The notes under the pieces are model-generated. The model was not told the DNA's origin. It saw nothing but the letters and a program-made list of their open reading frames with translations, and ran no database searches. A DNA stretch of 64,000 nt from Bacteroidota bacterium (GTDB lineage Bacteria > Bacteroidota > Bacteroidia > Flavobacteriales > Weeksellaceae). Location of the stretch: positions 9,965-73,964 of the forward strand of contig JAEWIE010000042.1 in NCBI GenBank assembly GCA_023387375.1. The letters are read 5' to 3'. Below, one piece after another: positions 31,836 to 40,337 of this stretch. A program made the position numbers and the translations under genes. Every line of letters starts with the position of its first letter. The stretch's first letter is position 1.

Positions 31836-34040
31836 TTAGAGGCGCTTTACACGACTGATTCCATTTATATTTTTTAATTTTTTAAAGGTTTCCTCGAGTT
31901 GGCTTCGGTTCCTTACTTCGAGATTAATGGTTCCTGTAAAGAGGCCATTGTTGGAAGAGATCGTCATGCTTTTCATGTCCATTGCCATGGAGTTACTAAT
32001 CACCTGTGTAATGTCATTAATCATTCCTAGGCGGTCAAGACCTTCAATTTCAATTTTGACTCGGTTCTTGAAGCTTTCTTCGTTAACCCATTTAGCGGGC
32101 ATCACGCGGTAATCGTACTGCGCTCTAAGATTAATGGCATTGGGACAATTGTCACTATGCACTTTAATTCCTTCTGAAATCGTGATAAATCCAAAGATTT
32201 TATCGCCAGGTATGACATTGCAGCATTTAGCAAAAGTATAATTGAGCTTCTCTTCGTCTTTTCCAAACACGATTAGATCCAGGTTGCTCTTGCTGTGTTC
32301 CTCAAATTCTTCGTTTTTCGTTGGAGATTTTCGAAAGCGATTGATTAAGTTGTTGAATACGTTTTTACTCTCAATATATCGTCTTAAGTCTCCGGTATCA
32401 AGCGTACCTTCTTGAAAGCCAAGGAAAAGTTCCTGCGAGGTTTTTAAATTGAAAAACTTCTGCATCTTGTTAATTTCCTCGTCATTGAAAGGAAGTTTTG
32501 CATGGCGAAGCTTACGCTGAAGCATTTCTTTTCCTTCGGTGACGGCGCTGCTTTTCTGCGAATTTAAAAACGCTTTGATTTTGCTTTTGGCCTTCGAGGT
32601 GACCACGAATTCGAGCCAGTCCAGTTTGGGTTTTTGGTTTTGAGAGGAAAGAATATCCACTTGATCTCCGTTTTGAAGCACATGGGAGATAGGCACAAGT
32701 TTTCCATTGATTTTGGCTCCAAGGCATTTGGTTCCTAAGTCTGAGTGCACGGCAAAGGCAAAATCTAAAGCCGTCGATCCGACCGGTAAAATTTTAATTT
32801 CTCCTTTCGGTGTAAAAACAAAAACTTCTTTGGAATAAAGATTGAGTTTAATATTGTCTAGAAGCTCTGTGGTACTTAAGTTTTGTTGCTGTTCCAGGAC
32901 TTCTCTAATTTCTCCAACCCATCGCTCAAAATTCTGGTCATCAGAATTGTTTTTAAAGCCTTCTTTGTAGCGGTAATGGGCAGCGACGCCTTTCTCTGCA
33001 ATCTCATCCATTCTCTCACTTCGAATCTGTACTTCAATCCATTTCTTGTCAGGGCCTAAAACGGTGAGATGCAAACTCTCATACCCTGTGGACCGAGGCC
33101 TTGTAATCCAATCGCGCATTCGAAGCGGATTGCTATGGTAGAGGTCGGTAACGATAGAATAAATCTTCCAAGCGAGGAATTTTTCGTTTTTTGCATCGGA
33201 TTTGTAAATGATCCGAATGGCGTAGTTGTCAAATACTTCTTCAAAAGGGACGCCTTGTTTGAGCATCTTACGGTAGATGGAAGAGATCGCTTTTGCACGT
33301 CCTTTGATCGTGAAATTTAGTCCCTCTGCGCTAAGACGTTCGGAGACTTCCTTCTTAAATTCTTCAACGTATTTTTCTCGGTTTTCCTTTGCGAGTTCTA
33401 GTTTTTCTGTGATTTCGTTGTAAACCTCAGGATTGTTGTATTTAAGAGAAAGATCTTCTAATTCTCCTTTTAGGTTATAAAACCCTAAACGGTGGGCTAG
33501 CGGCGCATAAATATAGACGGTTTCCGAAGCGATTTTCTTTTGTTTGTCTGGCGCCATGCTCTCTAGGGTTCGCATGTTGTGCAGTCTATCTGCAATTTTG
33601 ATTAGAATAACGCGAAAGTCCTGCGAGAGCGTAAGAAGAAGCTTTCTGTAGTTCTCAGATTGAATCGAGATGTTCTGGTGGTTCATCACCGAGATCTTGG
33701 TAAGACCGTTTACAATGTCTGCAATCTTTTTTCCAAATCTCTTTTCTAAATCCTCGTAGGTGTAATCAGAATCTTCCACCACATCATGAAGTAGAGCGCA
33801 GGAGATAGAAGTGGCCCCAAGGCCTATTTCGTTCGCAACAATTTTTGCTACTTCAATCGGATGGTAAATATAAGGTTCCCCTGATTTTCGACGTTGGTCT
33901 TTGTGGGCATCTAAGGCAAGATCAAAGGCACGACGAATTAGTTTATTTTGTTCCTCATCAAGGGTTCGGTATGTATTGGAAATTAAGTCCTTATATCGGG
34001 CTAGAATTTCTTTGTTTTCTTGTTCTAAATCGTAAATCAT
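31836..34040 (-). CDS. Bifunctional (p)ppGpp synthetase/hydrolase (Rel/SpoT)
   Basis: 734 residues. HD hydrolase domain at about 45-200 (YHPIEVAKIVANEIG, CALLHDVVEDSDY with the HD pair, and ADRLHNMRT), synthetase domain at about 230-360 (RITRPRSTGYESLHLTVLGP region), TGS domain at about 395-460 (FTPKGEIKILPVGSTALDFAFAVHSDLG), a zinc-finger-like helical part with CCNVIPGD, and an ACT domain from about 655. Both catalytic halves look intact, so it should make and destroy the alarmone. Bacteroidota usually carry one or two such genes; whether this is the only one cannot be told. Confidence 0.96.
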   Translation of the reverse strand: MIYDLEQENKEILARYKDLISNTYRTLDEEQNKLIRRAFDLALDAHKDQRRKSGEPYIYHPIEVAKIVANEIGLGATSISCALLHDVVEDSDYTYEDLEKRFGKKIADIVNGLTKISVMNHQNISIQSENYRKLLLTLSQDFRVILIKIADRLHNMRTLESMAPDKQKKIASETVYIYAPLAHRLGFYNLKGELEDLSLKYNNPEVYNEITEKLELAKENREKYVEEFKKEVSERLSAEGLNFTIKGRAKAISSIYRKMLKQGVPFEEVFDNYAIRIIYKSDAKNEKFLAWKIYSIVTDLYHSNPLRMRDWITRPRSTGYESLHLTVLGPDKKWIEVQIRSERMDEIAEKGVAAHYRYKEGFKNNSDDQNFERWVGEIREVLEQQQNLSTTELLDNIKLNLYSKEVFVFTPKGEIKILPVGSTALDFAFAVHSDLGTKCLGAKINGKLVPISHVLQNGDQVDILSSQNQKPKLDWLEFVVTSKAKSKIKAFLNSQKSSAVTEGKEMLQRKLRHAKLPFNDEEINKMQKFFNLKTSQELFLGFQEGTLDTGDLRRYIESKNVFNNLINRFRKSPTKNEEFEEHSKSNLDLIVFGKDEEKLNYTFAKCCNVIPGDKIFGFITISEGIKVHSDNCPNAINLRAQYDYRVMPAKWVNEESFKNRVKIEIEGLDRLGMINDITQVISNSMAMDMKSMTISSNNGLFTGTINLEVRNRSQLEETFKKLKNINGISRVKRL

Positions 34041-34061
34041 CTGTGCAGTTCTTTAACCCTA

Positions 34062-34092
34062 CGAATTTAGAAAAAAAACGCTAGAACTCCAA
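34062..34092 (-). promoter_or_regulatory. relA/spoT promoter, TTG-N20-TAAATTCG
   Basis: On the minus strand TTG (34090-34092), a 20-bp spacer and TAAATTCG (34062-34069, one mismatch to TAnnTTTG), 21 bp before the ATG at 34040. Confidence 0.65.
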
Positions 34093-34612
34093 CTAAAATA
34101 GGAGGATCGACTCAATACGTAAAAGAAGCAAAATCTATGAAAGAAGCGAGAAAAAGCGCCTTGTCATTCTAAAAAATAGAGGCTAGCGCAACCGCAAAAT
34201 AAAGTAAAGGGGAACAAAAAAAATAAGTCCACTTGCATGCAAGTGGACCGTATTGAAAAAATTTAATTTGATAAGAAAAACACTGTTATTTGGATATCTA
34301 ACGTATGTTCTTTTAAATCGGTGCAAAAGTACGGCCAAAAGTAGAAAGTATTAACAGTTTCTAATAGAATTAACAAATAATTAATAATATTGACAGTCTA
34401 TAATAACGAAATCGTAATTTTCTGGCCTCGCCTTTGCGAGAAGTCCTCTCGAACCCTGTTTTTGTTACACAAAAGACAATATTTGAGCGTCTAAGAACTC
34501 TAGAGTAGATCCCGATTTTGACTTCATTTTCCTAAAATGGATTCATTTCCCCCAATTTATACAGGTTTTCTCTACTTATTTTTTCTTTTGGATTCCCCAA
34601 AAAGGGTTCCAA
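34093..34612. other. 520-bp gap between relA/spoT and acs
   Basis: No open frame with coding character. The parts I can name are a palindromic terminator at 34216-34248 and two minus-strand -7 boxes TACTTTTG at 34324-34331 and 34336-34343, which together suggest a small RNA. The remainder (34344-34612, the direct 3' flank of acs) shows no hairpin or motif I can support. Confidence 0.5.
34216..34323 (-). ncRNA. Candidate small RNA, family unknown
   Basis: About 100 nt on the minus strand between tandem exact -7 boxes TACTTTTG (34324-34331, 34336-34343) and a strong terminator. The terminator is the perfect palindrome with 9-bp stem GTCCACTTG/CAAGTGGAC (34227-34248) followed by T8. No ATG opens a useful frame inside. 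The alternative is that the terminator ends a long acs 3' UTR, and the boxes are chance matches in A+T-rich DNA. Confidence 0.35.
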
Positions 34613-36520
34613 TTACACTTTTTCATTTTTAATTACTTCCACTACCTCCGGATTTAGAAGGGTAGAAATATCTCCAAAATTGCTTTGTTCTCCCTCCGCA
34701 ATTTTGCGAAGTATACGTCGCATAATTTTTCCGGATCTTGTTTTGGGAAGCGAATCGACAAATTGGATTTTATCAAGTTTCGCAATCGGTCCCACCGTAT
34801 CGGAGATAAGCATATTGATTTCTTTTTTGAGATTTTCTTTGTCCCTAGATTCTCCACTTTCTTTTAGCGTCACAAAGGCATAGAGTCCACTTCCTTTTAT
34901 CTCATGAGGATAGCCTGCGATGGCTGATTCAGCCACAGCGGGATGTTGGTTAATACTAGCTTCAATCGGAGCGGTTCCCAAGTTGTGTCCAGAGACGATT
35001 ATCACATCGTCCACACGTCCCGTGATTCGGTAATAGCCCGTTTCGTCTCTTAGAGCGCCATCTCCCGTGAAATACTTGCCTGGAAAGGCCGTAAAGTAGG
35101 TTTCTTTGTATCGTTTGTGGTCTTTCCAAATGGTGCGCGCAATGCCTGGCCATGGAAAGCGAATGCAAAGATTTCCGTCTACTTGGTTGCCTGTGATTTC
35201 ATTTCTCTTTTCGTCCATGAGCACGGGCTGGATTCCAGGAAGCGGCAGCGTAGCATAAGTCGGTTTTGTGGGCGTCACAAAAGGAATAGGAGAGATCATG
35301 ATTCCTCCTGTTTCCGTTTGCCACCATGTATCAACAATGGGGCATTTTTTCTTTCCGACATGGTCGTTGTACCAATGCCAAGCTTCATCGTTAATGGGTT
35401 CTCCCACGGATCCAATGACACGCAGTGAACTTAGATCGTGTTTTTCTACCCAATCCGCGCTTTCTTTCGCCAAAGAACGAATGGCGGTTGGAGCCGTATA
35501 GAACTGAGTTACTTTATGCTTTTCAATGACTTCCCAGAAACGGTCTGGCTCCGGATAGGTAGGCACGCCTTCGAAAAGAACCGTCGTGGCCCCGCAGGCG
35601 AGAGGACCGTAAAGAATATAAGAGTGGCCTGTGACCCATCCGATATCGGCAGTACACCAATAGATGTCGTTTTCTTTGTAATTGAAAACGTTTTTAAATG
35701 TATAGCCGCAGTAAACCATATAGCCTGCCGTGGTATGAAGCATTCCTTTGGGTTTTCCGGTCGAACCTGAAGTGTACAGAATAAAGAGAGGATCCTCCGC
35801 ATCCATAATTCGAGAAACAAAATCGCTAGAAGCTTTTTCGTAGAGGGGCTCTAGCCATAGATCTCGTCCTTCTTTCATGGTGACTTGTGAGCCGGTTCTT
35901 TTGACCACAAGTACTTTTTCAACCCCTGGAGATTTCTCTAGCGCTTTGTCCACGATTCCTTTCAAATCAATCGATTTGGAACCACGAAAACTTCCGTCGG
36001 AACAAATTAAGATTTTCGCTTCGCAGTCGTTCATTCGAGAGGAGAGGGCAGAATCCGAAAATCCTGCAAATATCACGGAATGGACAGCACCTAGTCTTGC
36101 GCAGGCAAGCATGGTGACGGCCAGTTCAGGAATCATCGGAAGATAGATGCATACGCGATCGCCTTTCTCCACGCCTTGTTCTTTTAAAACATTGGCCATT
36201 TTGCAGACTCGCTCGTGGAGTTCTTTATAGGTGATGTGCTGCGCAGGTTCAGAAGGATCATTGGGTTCAAACAAGATCGCCGTTTTGTCTCCTCGTACTT
36301 GCAAATGCCTGTCAATGCAATTTTTCGTGATGTTTAGTTTTGCATTTTTAAACCATTTGATTTTGGCTTCTTCCATATCAAACTCAAGCACCTTGGTCCA
36401 ACGTTGGTACCAAACAAAACCTTCCTCTGCGACTTTGTCCCAGAATTTTTTTGGGTTTTTAATGGATTTCTTGTATTGTTTAAAATAATCGGGAAGATCG
36501 TCTACGTAAAAATTTTTCAT
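34613..36520 (-). CDS. acs: Acetyl-CoA synthetase
   Basis: 635 residues. Activates acetate to acetyl-CoA through acetyl-AMP. Visible ANL-superfamily motifs: YTSGSTGKPKGMLHT (phosphate loop), DTWWQTETGG (adenine binding), YFTGDGALRDETGYYRITGRVDDVI, and SLPKTRSGKIMRR, where Lys598 is the catalytic and acetylatable residue. Acetylation there is normally reversed by a CobB-type sirtuin, and one is encoded at 26683. The gene is monocistronic; no matching -7 box could be placed with confidence. Confidence 0.97.
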   Translation of the reverse strand: MKNFYVDDLPDYFKQYKKSIKNPKKFWDKVAEEGFVWYQRWTKVLEFDMEEAKIKWFKNAKLNITKNCIDRHLQVRGDKTAILFEPNDPSEPAQHITYKELHERVCKMANVLKEQGVEKGDRVCIYLPMIPELAVTMLACARLGAVHSVIFAGFSDSALSSRMNDCEAKILICSDGSFRGSKSIDLKGIVDKALEKSPGVEKVLVVKRTGSQVTMKEGRDLWLEPLYEKASSDFVSRIMDAEDPLFILYTSGSTGKPKGMLHTTAGYMVYCGYTFKNVFNYKENDIYWCTADIGWVTGHSYILYGPLACGATTVLFEGVPTYPEPDRFWEVIEKHKVTQFYTAPTAIRSLAKESADWVEKHDLSSLRVIGSVGEPINDEAWHWYNDHVGKKKCPIVDTWWQTETGGIMISPIPFVTPTKPTYATLPLPGIQPVLMDEKRNEITGNQVDGNLCIRFPWPGIARTIWKDHKRYKETYFTAFPGKYFTGDGALRDETGYYRITGRVDDVIIVSGHNLGTAPIEASINQHPAVAESAIAGYPHEIKGSGLYAFVTLKESGESRDKENLKKEINMLISDTVGPIAKLDKIQFVDSLPKTRSGKIMRRILRKIAEGEQSNFGDISTLLNPEVVEVIKNEKV

Positions 36521-36580
36521 ACCTCTTTTTTATTATTGGGTTTTTAGTTCGTTAAGGATTCTAAAATTACCATTATTTTT

Positions 36581-36588
36581 TAATTTTG
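36581..36588 (+). promoter_or_regulatory. -7 box TAATTTTG before the candidate structured RNA
   Basis: Exact TAnnTTTG match about 35 bp upstream of the outer stem of the RNA candidate; no TTG at -33. Confidence 0.35.
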
Positions 36589-36593
36589 AGAGG

Positions 36594-36705
36594 TTTCAAA
36601 AAGAAGAATTGATAAAAAAATAGCAGTAAGAAATGAGCATCTTGCTAAATAGAAAGGATTCCAAGACTTCACTTAAAGTAGGAGGAAAGGCTTACTGCTT
36701 TTTGC
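36594..36705 (+). ncRNA. Candidate structured RNA (three-way junction ending in a U-run)
   Basis: An outer stem of nine perfect pairs joins 36622-36630 (AGCAGTAAG) with 36691-36699 (CTTACTGCT) and is followed directly by TTTTT, so it can act as its own terminator. Inside are two local hairpins: AGCA-TCT-TGCT at 36636-36646 and a seven-pair hairpin CTTCACT/AGT(A)GGAG at 36667-36684. The single-stranded part between them is purine-rich. The extent assumes transcription from the box at 36581. I do not recognise an Rfam family. It lies just upstream of the copper regulator's own promoter. Confidence 0.4.
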
Positions 36706-36748
36706 AATAGACTTTAGCGTAAAATTTCATAGTCGCAAAAGATAGTTG

Positions 36749-36756
36749 TACTTTTG
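36749..36756 (+). promoter_or_regulatory. -7 box TACTTTTG for the HMA-AraC regulator gene
   Basis: Exact TAnnTTTG match, 19 bp before the ATG at 36776. The in-frame TTG at 36746 overlaps this box and is therefore not the start. The heptamer AGTCGCA lies upstream at 36731-36737. Confidence 0.55.
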
Positions 36757-36775
36757 TAAGACAAGACTCCTTAAT

Positions 36776-37339
36776 ATGGCTCATATTTTTGTAAAAAACA
36801 TGGTTTGTGATCGCTGCATCTTAGTGGTGCATAGCGAGCTAGAAAAACGTGGGCTTACCGTAAAGCAGGTGAAGCTGGGCGAAGCTGAACTAGAAAAAGA
36901 ATTAACAATAGAGCAGAGAAAAGCATTAGAAGCCTCACTGACTCCCTTAGGCTTTGAGCTAATTGATGATAAGAAGAAACAGCTTGTTGAAAGCATTAAA
37001 ACCCATATTATAAAGCTTGTGCATCGGGAAGAGAGTGATTTAAAAACAAACTTGTCTACTTATTTAACAGAGAGCCTTCACCATGACTATAGCTACCTTT
37101 CTAATCTGTTTTCAGAGCTAGAGAGCAGCACTATTGAAAAGTATTTTATTTCCCAAAAAATTGAAAGAGTAAAAGAGCTACTTTTCTATGATGAACTCAC
37201 CTTAAGTGAAATTGCGGATCGGCTTAGTTATTCAAGTGTGGCCTATTTAAGCAACCAATTTAAGAAAATCACGGGCCTCACGCCCACTGAGTTTAAAAGG
37301 CAGAAAACGAACCAAAGAAAATCACTCGATTCTCTATAG
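36776..37339 (+). CDS. AraC-type regulator with N-terminal heavy-metal-associated domain
   Basis: 187 residues from the ATG at 36776. Residues 1 to about 65 form a ferredoxin-like heavy-metal-associated domain keeping the metal motif as MVCDRC (Cys11 and Cys14). Residues about 90-185 are an AraC DNA-binding domain with two HTH units; the second ends in LSYSSVAYLSNQFKKITGLTPTEFKRQ, the AraC signature. The gene precedes copA and a CopZ-like chaperone gene on the same strand, so it is most likely a copper (Cu+) sensor that activates that pair. The sensor-domain-to-AraC fusion replaces the MerR-type CueR or CsoR used elsewhere. Confidence 0.85.
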   Translation: MAHIFVKNMVCDRCILVVHSELEKRGLTVKQVKLGEAELEKELTIEQRKALEASLTPLGFELIDDKKKQLVESIKTHIIKLVHREESDLKTNLSTYLTESLHHDYSYLSNLFSELESSTIEKYFISQKIERVKELLFYDELTLSEIADRLSYSSVAYLSNQFKKITGLTPTEFKRQKTNQRKSLDSL

Positions 37340-37509
37340 TCTACCGCCCAAAAGTGTATTTGCGTAGGAAAAGCGGTTTAATACTCTTCGAATAAAAAGG
37401 AGCGATCGCTTCCTTTTTGGGAAATCTTACAATTCAATTCCACAAAACTACAACCTTTCCTACCAAGGGAAGTCGCACCTTTGTAGTGCAATATAAACAG
37501 AATACAGAT

Positions 37510-39921
37510 ATGGCAAACAATAAAGACTTAATTTATCTTCCTCTTGAAGATGTTGACAGTGAACACTGCGCTCTTATTGTGGACAAAGGCCTCTCTAAGG
37601 TGAAAGGAGTGGAGACTCACAAAGTGGAGCTCAATAACCGCCGAGCCGTTTTAACGACTGATAGTCCCGAAGCGACCGTAAGAGCGGTACAGGCAATCAA
37701 AGAGCTTGGCTATGGAGTCACGACTGTGAAGGCTACAGTTCCGGTCTTAGAAATGACATGCGCATCGTGCGCAAGTAGCGCACAAAACATTGTAAAAATG
37801 CAGCCTGGAGTGATAGAAGCCTCCGTGAATTATGGAACTGGAAATCTCGTTCTAGAATTTTTGCCAGGCATGACCGATCTTCTCACGCTTAAAAAGGTTC
37901 TTCAAAACGGGGGATATGATTTACTTATCGAACAGGAGTCTAAGGTAACAGAAACCTTAGAGAAGATTCAGGAGCAAAAATACAAAGCGCTAAAGAGAAA
38001 AACCCTTTGGGCTGTTCTTCTTTCTTTACCTGTCGTGTTTATTGGGATGTTCTACATGGACATGCCTTATGGTAACGAAATCATGTGGCTGTTCTCCACG
38101 CCTGTGGTTCTTTGGCTTGGTCGAGATTTCTTTGTTGGCGCATGGAAACAGCTAAAGCATAAATCCGCGAACATGGATACGCTTGTGGCTCTAAGTACCG
38201 GAATTGCTTACCTATTTAGTGTATTCACACTACTGTTTCCAGAGTTTTGGACGAGCCGCGGGCTCGAGGCGCACGTGTACTTTGAAGCGGCTGCTGTGAT
38301 TATAGCCTTTATTTTACTGGGAAAACTTTTAGAAGAAAGAGCAAAAGGTAATACGTCAAGTGCGATCAAAAATTTAATGGGACTACAGCCTAAGACAGTG
38401 ACGGTGATCTCCATAGACAAAACCGAGAGAGAAATCCCAATCGAAGAGGTGCAAATCGGAGATGTAATTTTAGTAAAGCCTGGTGAGAAAATTGCGGTGG
38501 ACGGAATCGTAACCTTCGGATCTTCGTATGTGGACGAAAGTATGCTTAGTGGAGAGCCCGTGCCGGTTCAAAAGGACGTAGAGCAAAACGTATACGCGGG
38601 AACCATCAACCAAAAAGGAAGTTTTCAGTTCAAAGCACAAAAGATTGGAAAGGATACCATGCTTGCCCATATTATTAAAGCGGTACAGGATGCGCAGGGA
38701 AGCAAGGCTCCCGTGCAAAAGTTAGTGGATAAAATCGCAAGTATCTTTGTGCCCGTCGTGATTGGAATTGCACTTCTGACCTTTGTTTTATGGCTCATCT
38801 TAGGAGGTGACAATGGAGTTGTAAGAGGACTTCTGGCCGCTATCACTGTGCTCGTGATAGCCTGTCCATGCGCCCTTGGACTTGCAACGCCAACAGCTAT
38901 TATGGTGGGCGTAGGAAAAGGCGCAGAAAACGGAATCTTAATTAAGGATGCACAGAGCCTAGAACTTGCCAAAAAAGTGGATGCGATTATCCTCGATAAA
39001 ACGGGAACCATCACGGAGGGAAGACCTCAGGTGACTGCTTCTGAGTGGCTCAAAGGAGAAGAGGACAAAAAATCCGTGCTATTTAGTTTAGAGAAGCACT
39101 CGGAACATCCTTTAGCAGACGCTGTGGTGACGTATTTAGAAGGAGTTTCTCAGGTAGAAATTTCGGGATTTGATAGCATCACTGGGCAAGGAGCAAAAGC
39201 CGTTTATGAGAATCAAAGCTACTTTGTGGGCAATTTAAAACTCCTTTCGGAGCAAAACATTGAAGTAAGCCCTAGCTTAAAACAGCAGGCGGAAAAGTGG
39301 GCGAAAGAGTCCCAGACCGTGATTTGGTTTGCAGATGAAAAAAGAGCGCTTGCCGCTTTGGCCATATCCGATCAAATCAAAAAGACTTCGGTAAAGGCTA
39401 TTGACGAGTTAAACAAAATGGGCATTGAGCTCTATATGCTAACGGGGGATAGCGAAGTAACAGCTAAAGCCATCGCAAAGCAAACGGGAATTGCAAACTA
39501 TAAAGCGCAAGTAATGCCTCAGGACAAAGCAGACTTTGTGAAAAAACTCCAAAGCGAAGGAAAAACCGTAGCGATGGTAGGAGATGGAATTAATGACAGT
39601 ACGGCCTTAGCCACCGCGGACGTAAGTATTGCAATGGGGAAAGGCTCTGACATTGCAATGGATGTGGCGAAAATGACAATCATTTCCTCCGATCTACTCA
39701 AGATTCCACAGGCGATTAAACTCTCTAAGCAGACGGTAGCTACCATTAAGCAAAACTTATTCTGGGCCTTTATCTACAACCTTATTGGCATTCCAATTGC
39801 AGCAGGTATCTTATATCCAATTAATGGATTTCTACTGAATCCTATGCTAGCTGGAGCTGCCATGGCCTTAAGTAGCGTGAGTGTGGTAAGCAATAGTTTA
39901 CGCTTAAAATGGAAAAAATAA
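37510..39921 (+). CDS. copA: Copper-translocating P-type ATPase
   Basis: 803 residues from the ATG at 37510. A TTG at 37417 is in frame but would place a non-conserved stretch before the domain, across the likely promoter. Two N-terminal metal-binding domains are seen: the first has lost its CxxC (SEHCAL remains at about 17-22), the second keeps MTCASC with Cys84 and Cys87. The membrane metal site is Cys452-Pro-Cys454 (IACPCALGLATPTA), the phosphorylated residue is Asp496 (DKTGTITEG), and MLTGD, GDGIND and the HP of SEHPLADA are present. Exports Cu+ from the cytoplasm. Confidence 0.95.
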   Translation: MANNKDLIYLPLEDVDSEHCALIVDKGLSKVKGVETHKVELNNRRAVLTTDSPEATVRAVQAIKELGYGVTTVKATVPVLEMTCASCASSAQNIVKMQPGVIEASVNYGTGNLVLEFLPGMTDLLTLKKVLQNGGYDLLIEQESKVTETLEKIQEQKYKALKRKTLWAVLLSLPVVFIGMFYMDMPYGNEIMWLFSTPVVLWLGRDFFVGAWKQLKHKSANMDTLVALSTGIAYLFSVFTLLFPEFWTSRGLEAHVYFEAAAVIIAFILLGKLLEERAKGNTSSAIKNLMGLQPKTVTVISIDKTEREIPIEEVQIGDVILVKPGEKIAVDGIVTFGSSYVDESMLSGEPVPVQKDVEQNVYAGTINQKGSFQFKAQKIGKDTMLAHIIKAVQDAQGSKAPVQKLVDKIASIFVPVVIGIALLTFVLWLILGGDNGVVRGLLAAITVLVIACPCALGLATPTAIMVGVGKGAENGILIKDAQSLELAKKVDAIILDKTGTITEGRPQVTASEWLKGEEDKKSVLFSLEKHSEHPLADAVVTYLEGVSQVEISGFDSITGQGAKAVYENQSYFVGNLKLLSEQNIEVSPSLKQQAEKWAKESQTVIWFADEKRALAALAISDQIKKTSVKAIDELNKMGIELYMLTGDSEVTAKAIAKQTGIANYKAQVMPQDKADFVKKLQSEGKTVAMVGDGINDSTALATADVSIAMGKGSDIAMDVAKMTIISSDLLKIPQAIKLSKQTVATIKQNLFWAFIYNLIGIPIAAGILYPINGFLLNPMLAGAAMALSSVSVVSNSLRLKWKK

Positions 39922-39969
39922 ACGGCTTATAAATAGAGCAGCACTAAATATAATTAAATCAATTTAACA

Positions 39970-40188
39970 ATGGAAAACCAAACTTTAAAATTTAAAACAA
40001 CTCTTGACTGTGGGGGATGTGTATCCAAAGTACAATCCGATCTAGATAACGCAAAAGGAATTGAAAAATGGAATGTCGATACTTCGAATCCTGATAAAAT
40101 TCTGACCGTAGAATCCACTGGAATTACAAAAGAGGAGGTAGTGAATATCGTAAAAGCGAAAGGATTTGAGGCGCAGCCTCTATCTTAA
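39970..40188 (+). CDS. CopZ-like copper chaperone, heavy-metal-associated domain
   Basis: 72 residues, a single ferredoxin-like heavy-metal-associated domain. The metal motif is LDCGGC near residues 13-18, in the loop after strand 1, and it ends with EVVNIVKAKGFEAQPL as CopZ proteins do. It should carry Cu+ to CopA. It lies 48 bp after copA and probably belongs to the same transcript. No clear terminator follows before the pyr leader. Confidence 0.9.
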   Translation: MENQTLKFKTTLDCGGCVSKVQSDLDNAKGIEKWNVDTSNPDKILTVESTGITKEEVVNIVKAKGFEAQPLS

Positions 40189-40323
40189 GAGGAAAAAATA
40201 ATATGCACTGGAAAGCCGACTATTAGGGGGTTTATGGACCTCGATAGAAGTTAGAGTGAAATTAAAAATAGAAAGAAAATCGAAATTATTCGCCTTCATG
40301 CTATTAATTTTCAATTTAATTTT
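40189..40323 (+). other. A+T-rich spacer between the copper genes and the pyr leader
   Basis: 135 bp without an intrinsic terminator or coding sign. Because none is seen, copper transcripts may run into the pyr attenuator downstream. Confidence 0.4.
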
Positions 40324-40331
40324 TATCTTTG
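40324..40331 (+). promoter_or_regulatory. -7 box TATCTTTG of the pyr operon
   Basis: Exact TAnnTTTG match followed by GCACTCAA, the same context that follows the atpD box. Transcription would start within a few bases of the leader ATG at 40338. No TTG lies at -33. Confidence 0.55.
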
Positions 40332-40337
40332 CACTCA

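Noticed and set aside
31836..34040. Long minus/plus open frames inside relA/spoT, carB, acs and copA as extra genes
   Set aside because: They are antisense or out-of-frame reflections of strongly conserved genes and show no domain of their own.
36776..37339. The copper regulator as a plain AraC protein
   Set aside because: The N-terminal 65 residues have the chaperone fold pattern with CxxC, so it is treated as a fusion.
37417..37509. An extra 31 residues at the start of CopA from a TTG at 37417
   Set aside because: The stretch is not conserved in character and spans the likely promoter; ATG 37510 starts the metal-binding domain.
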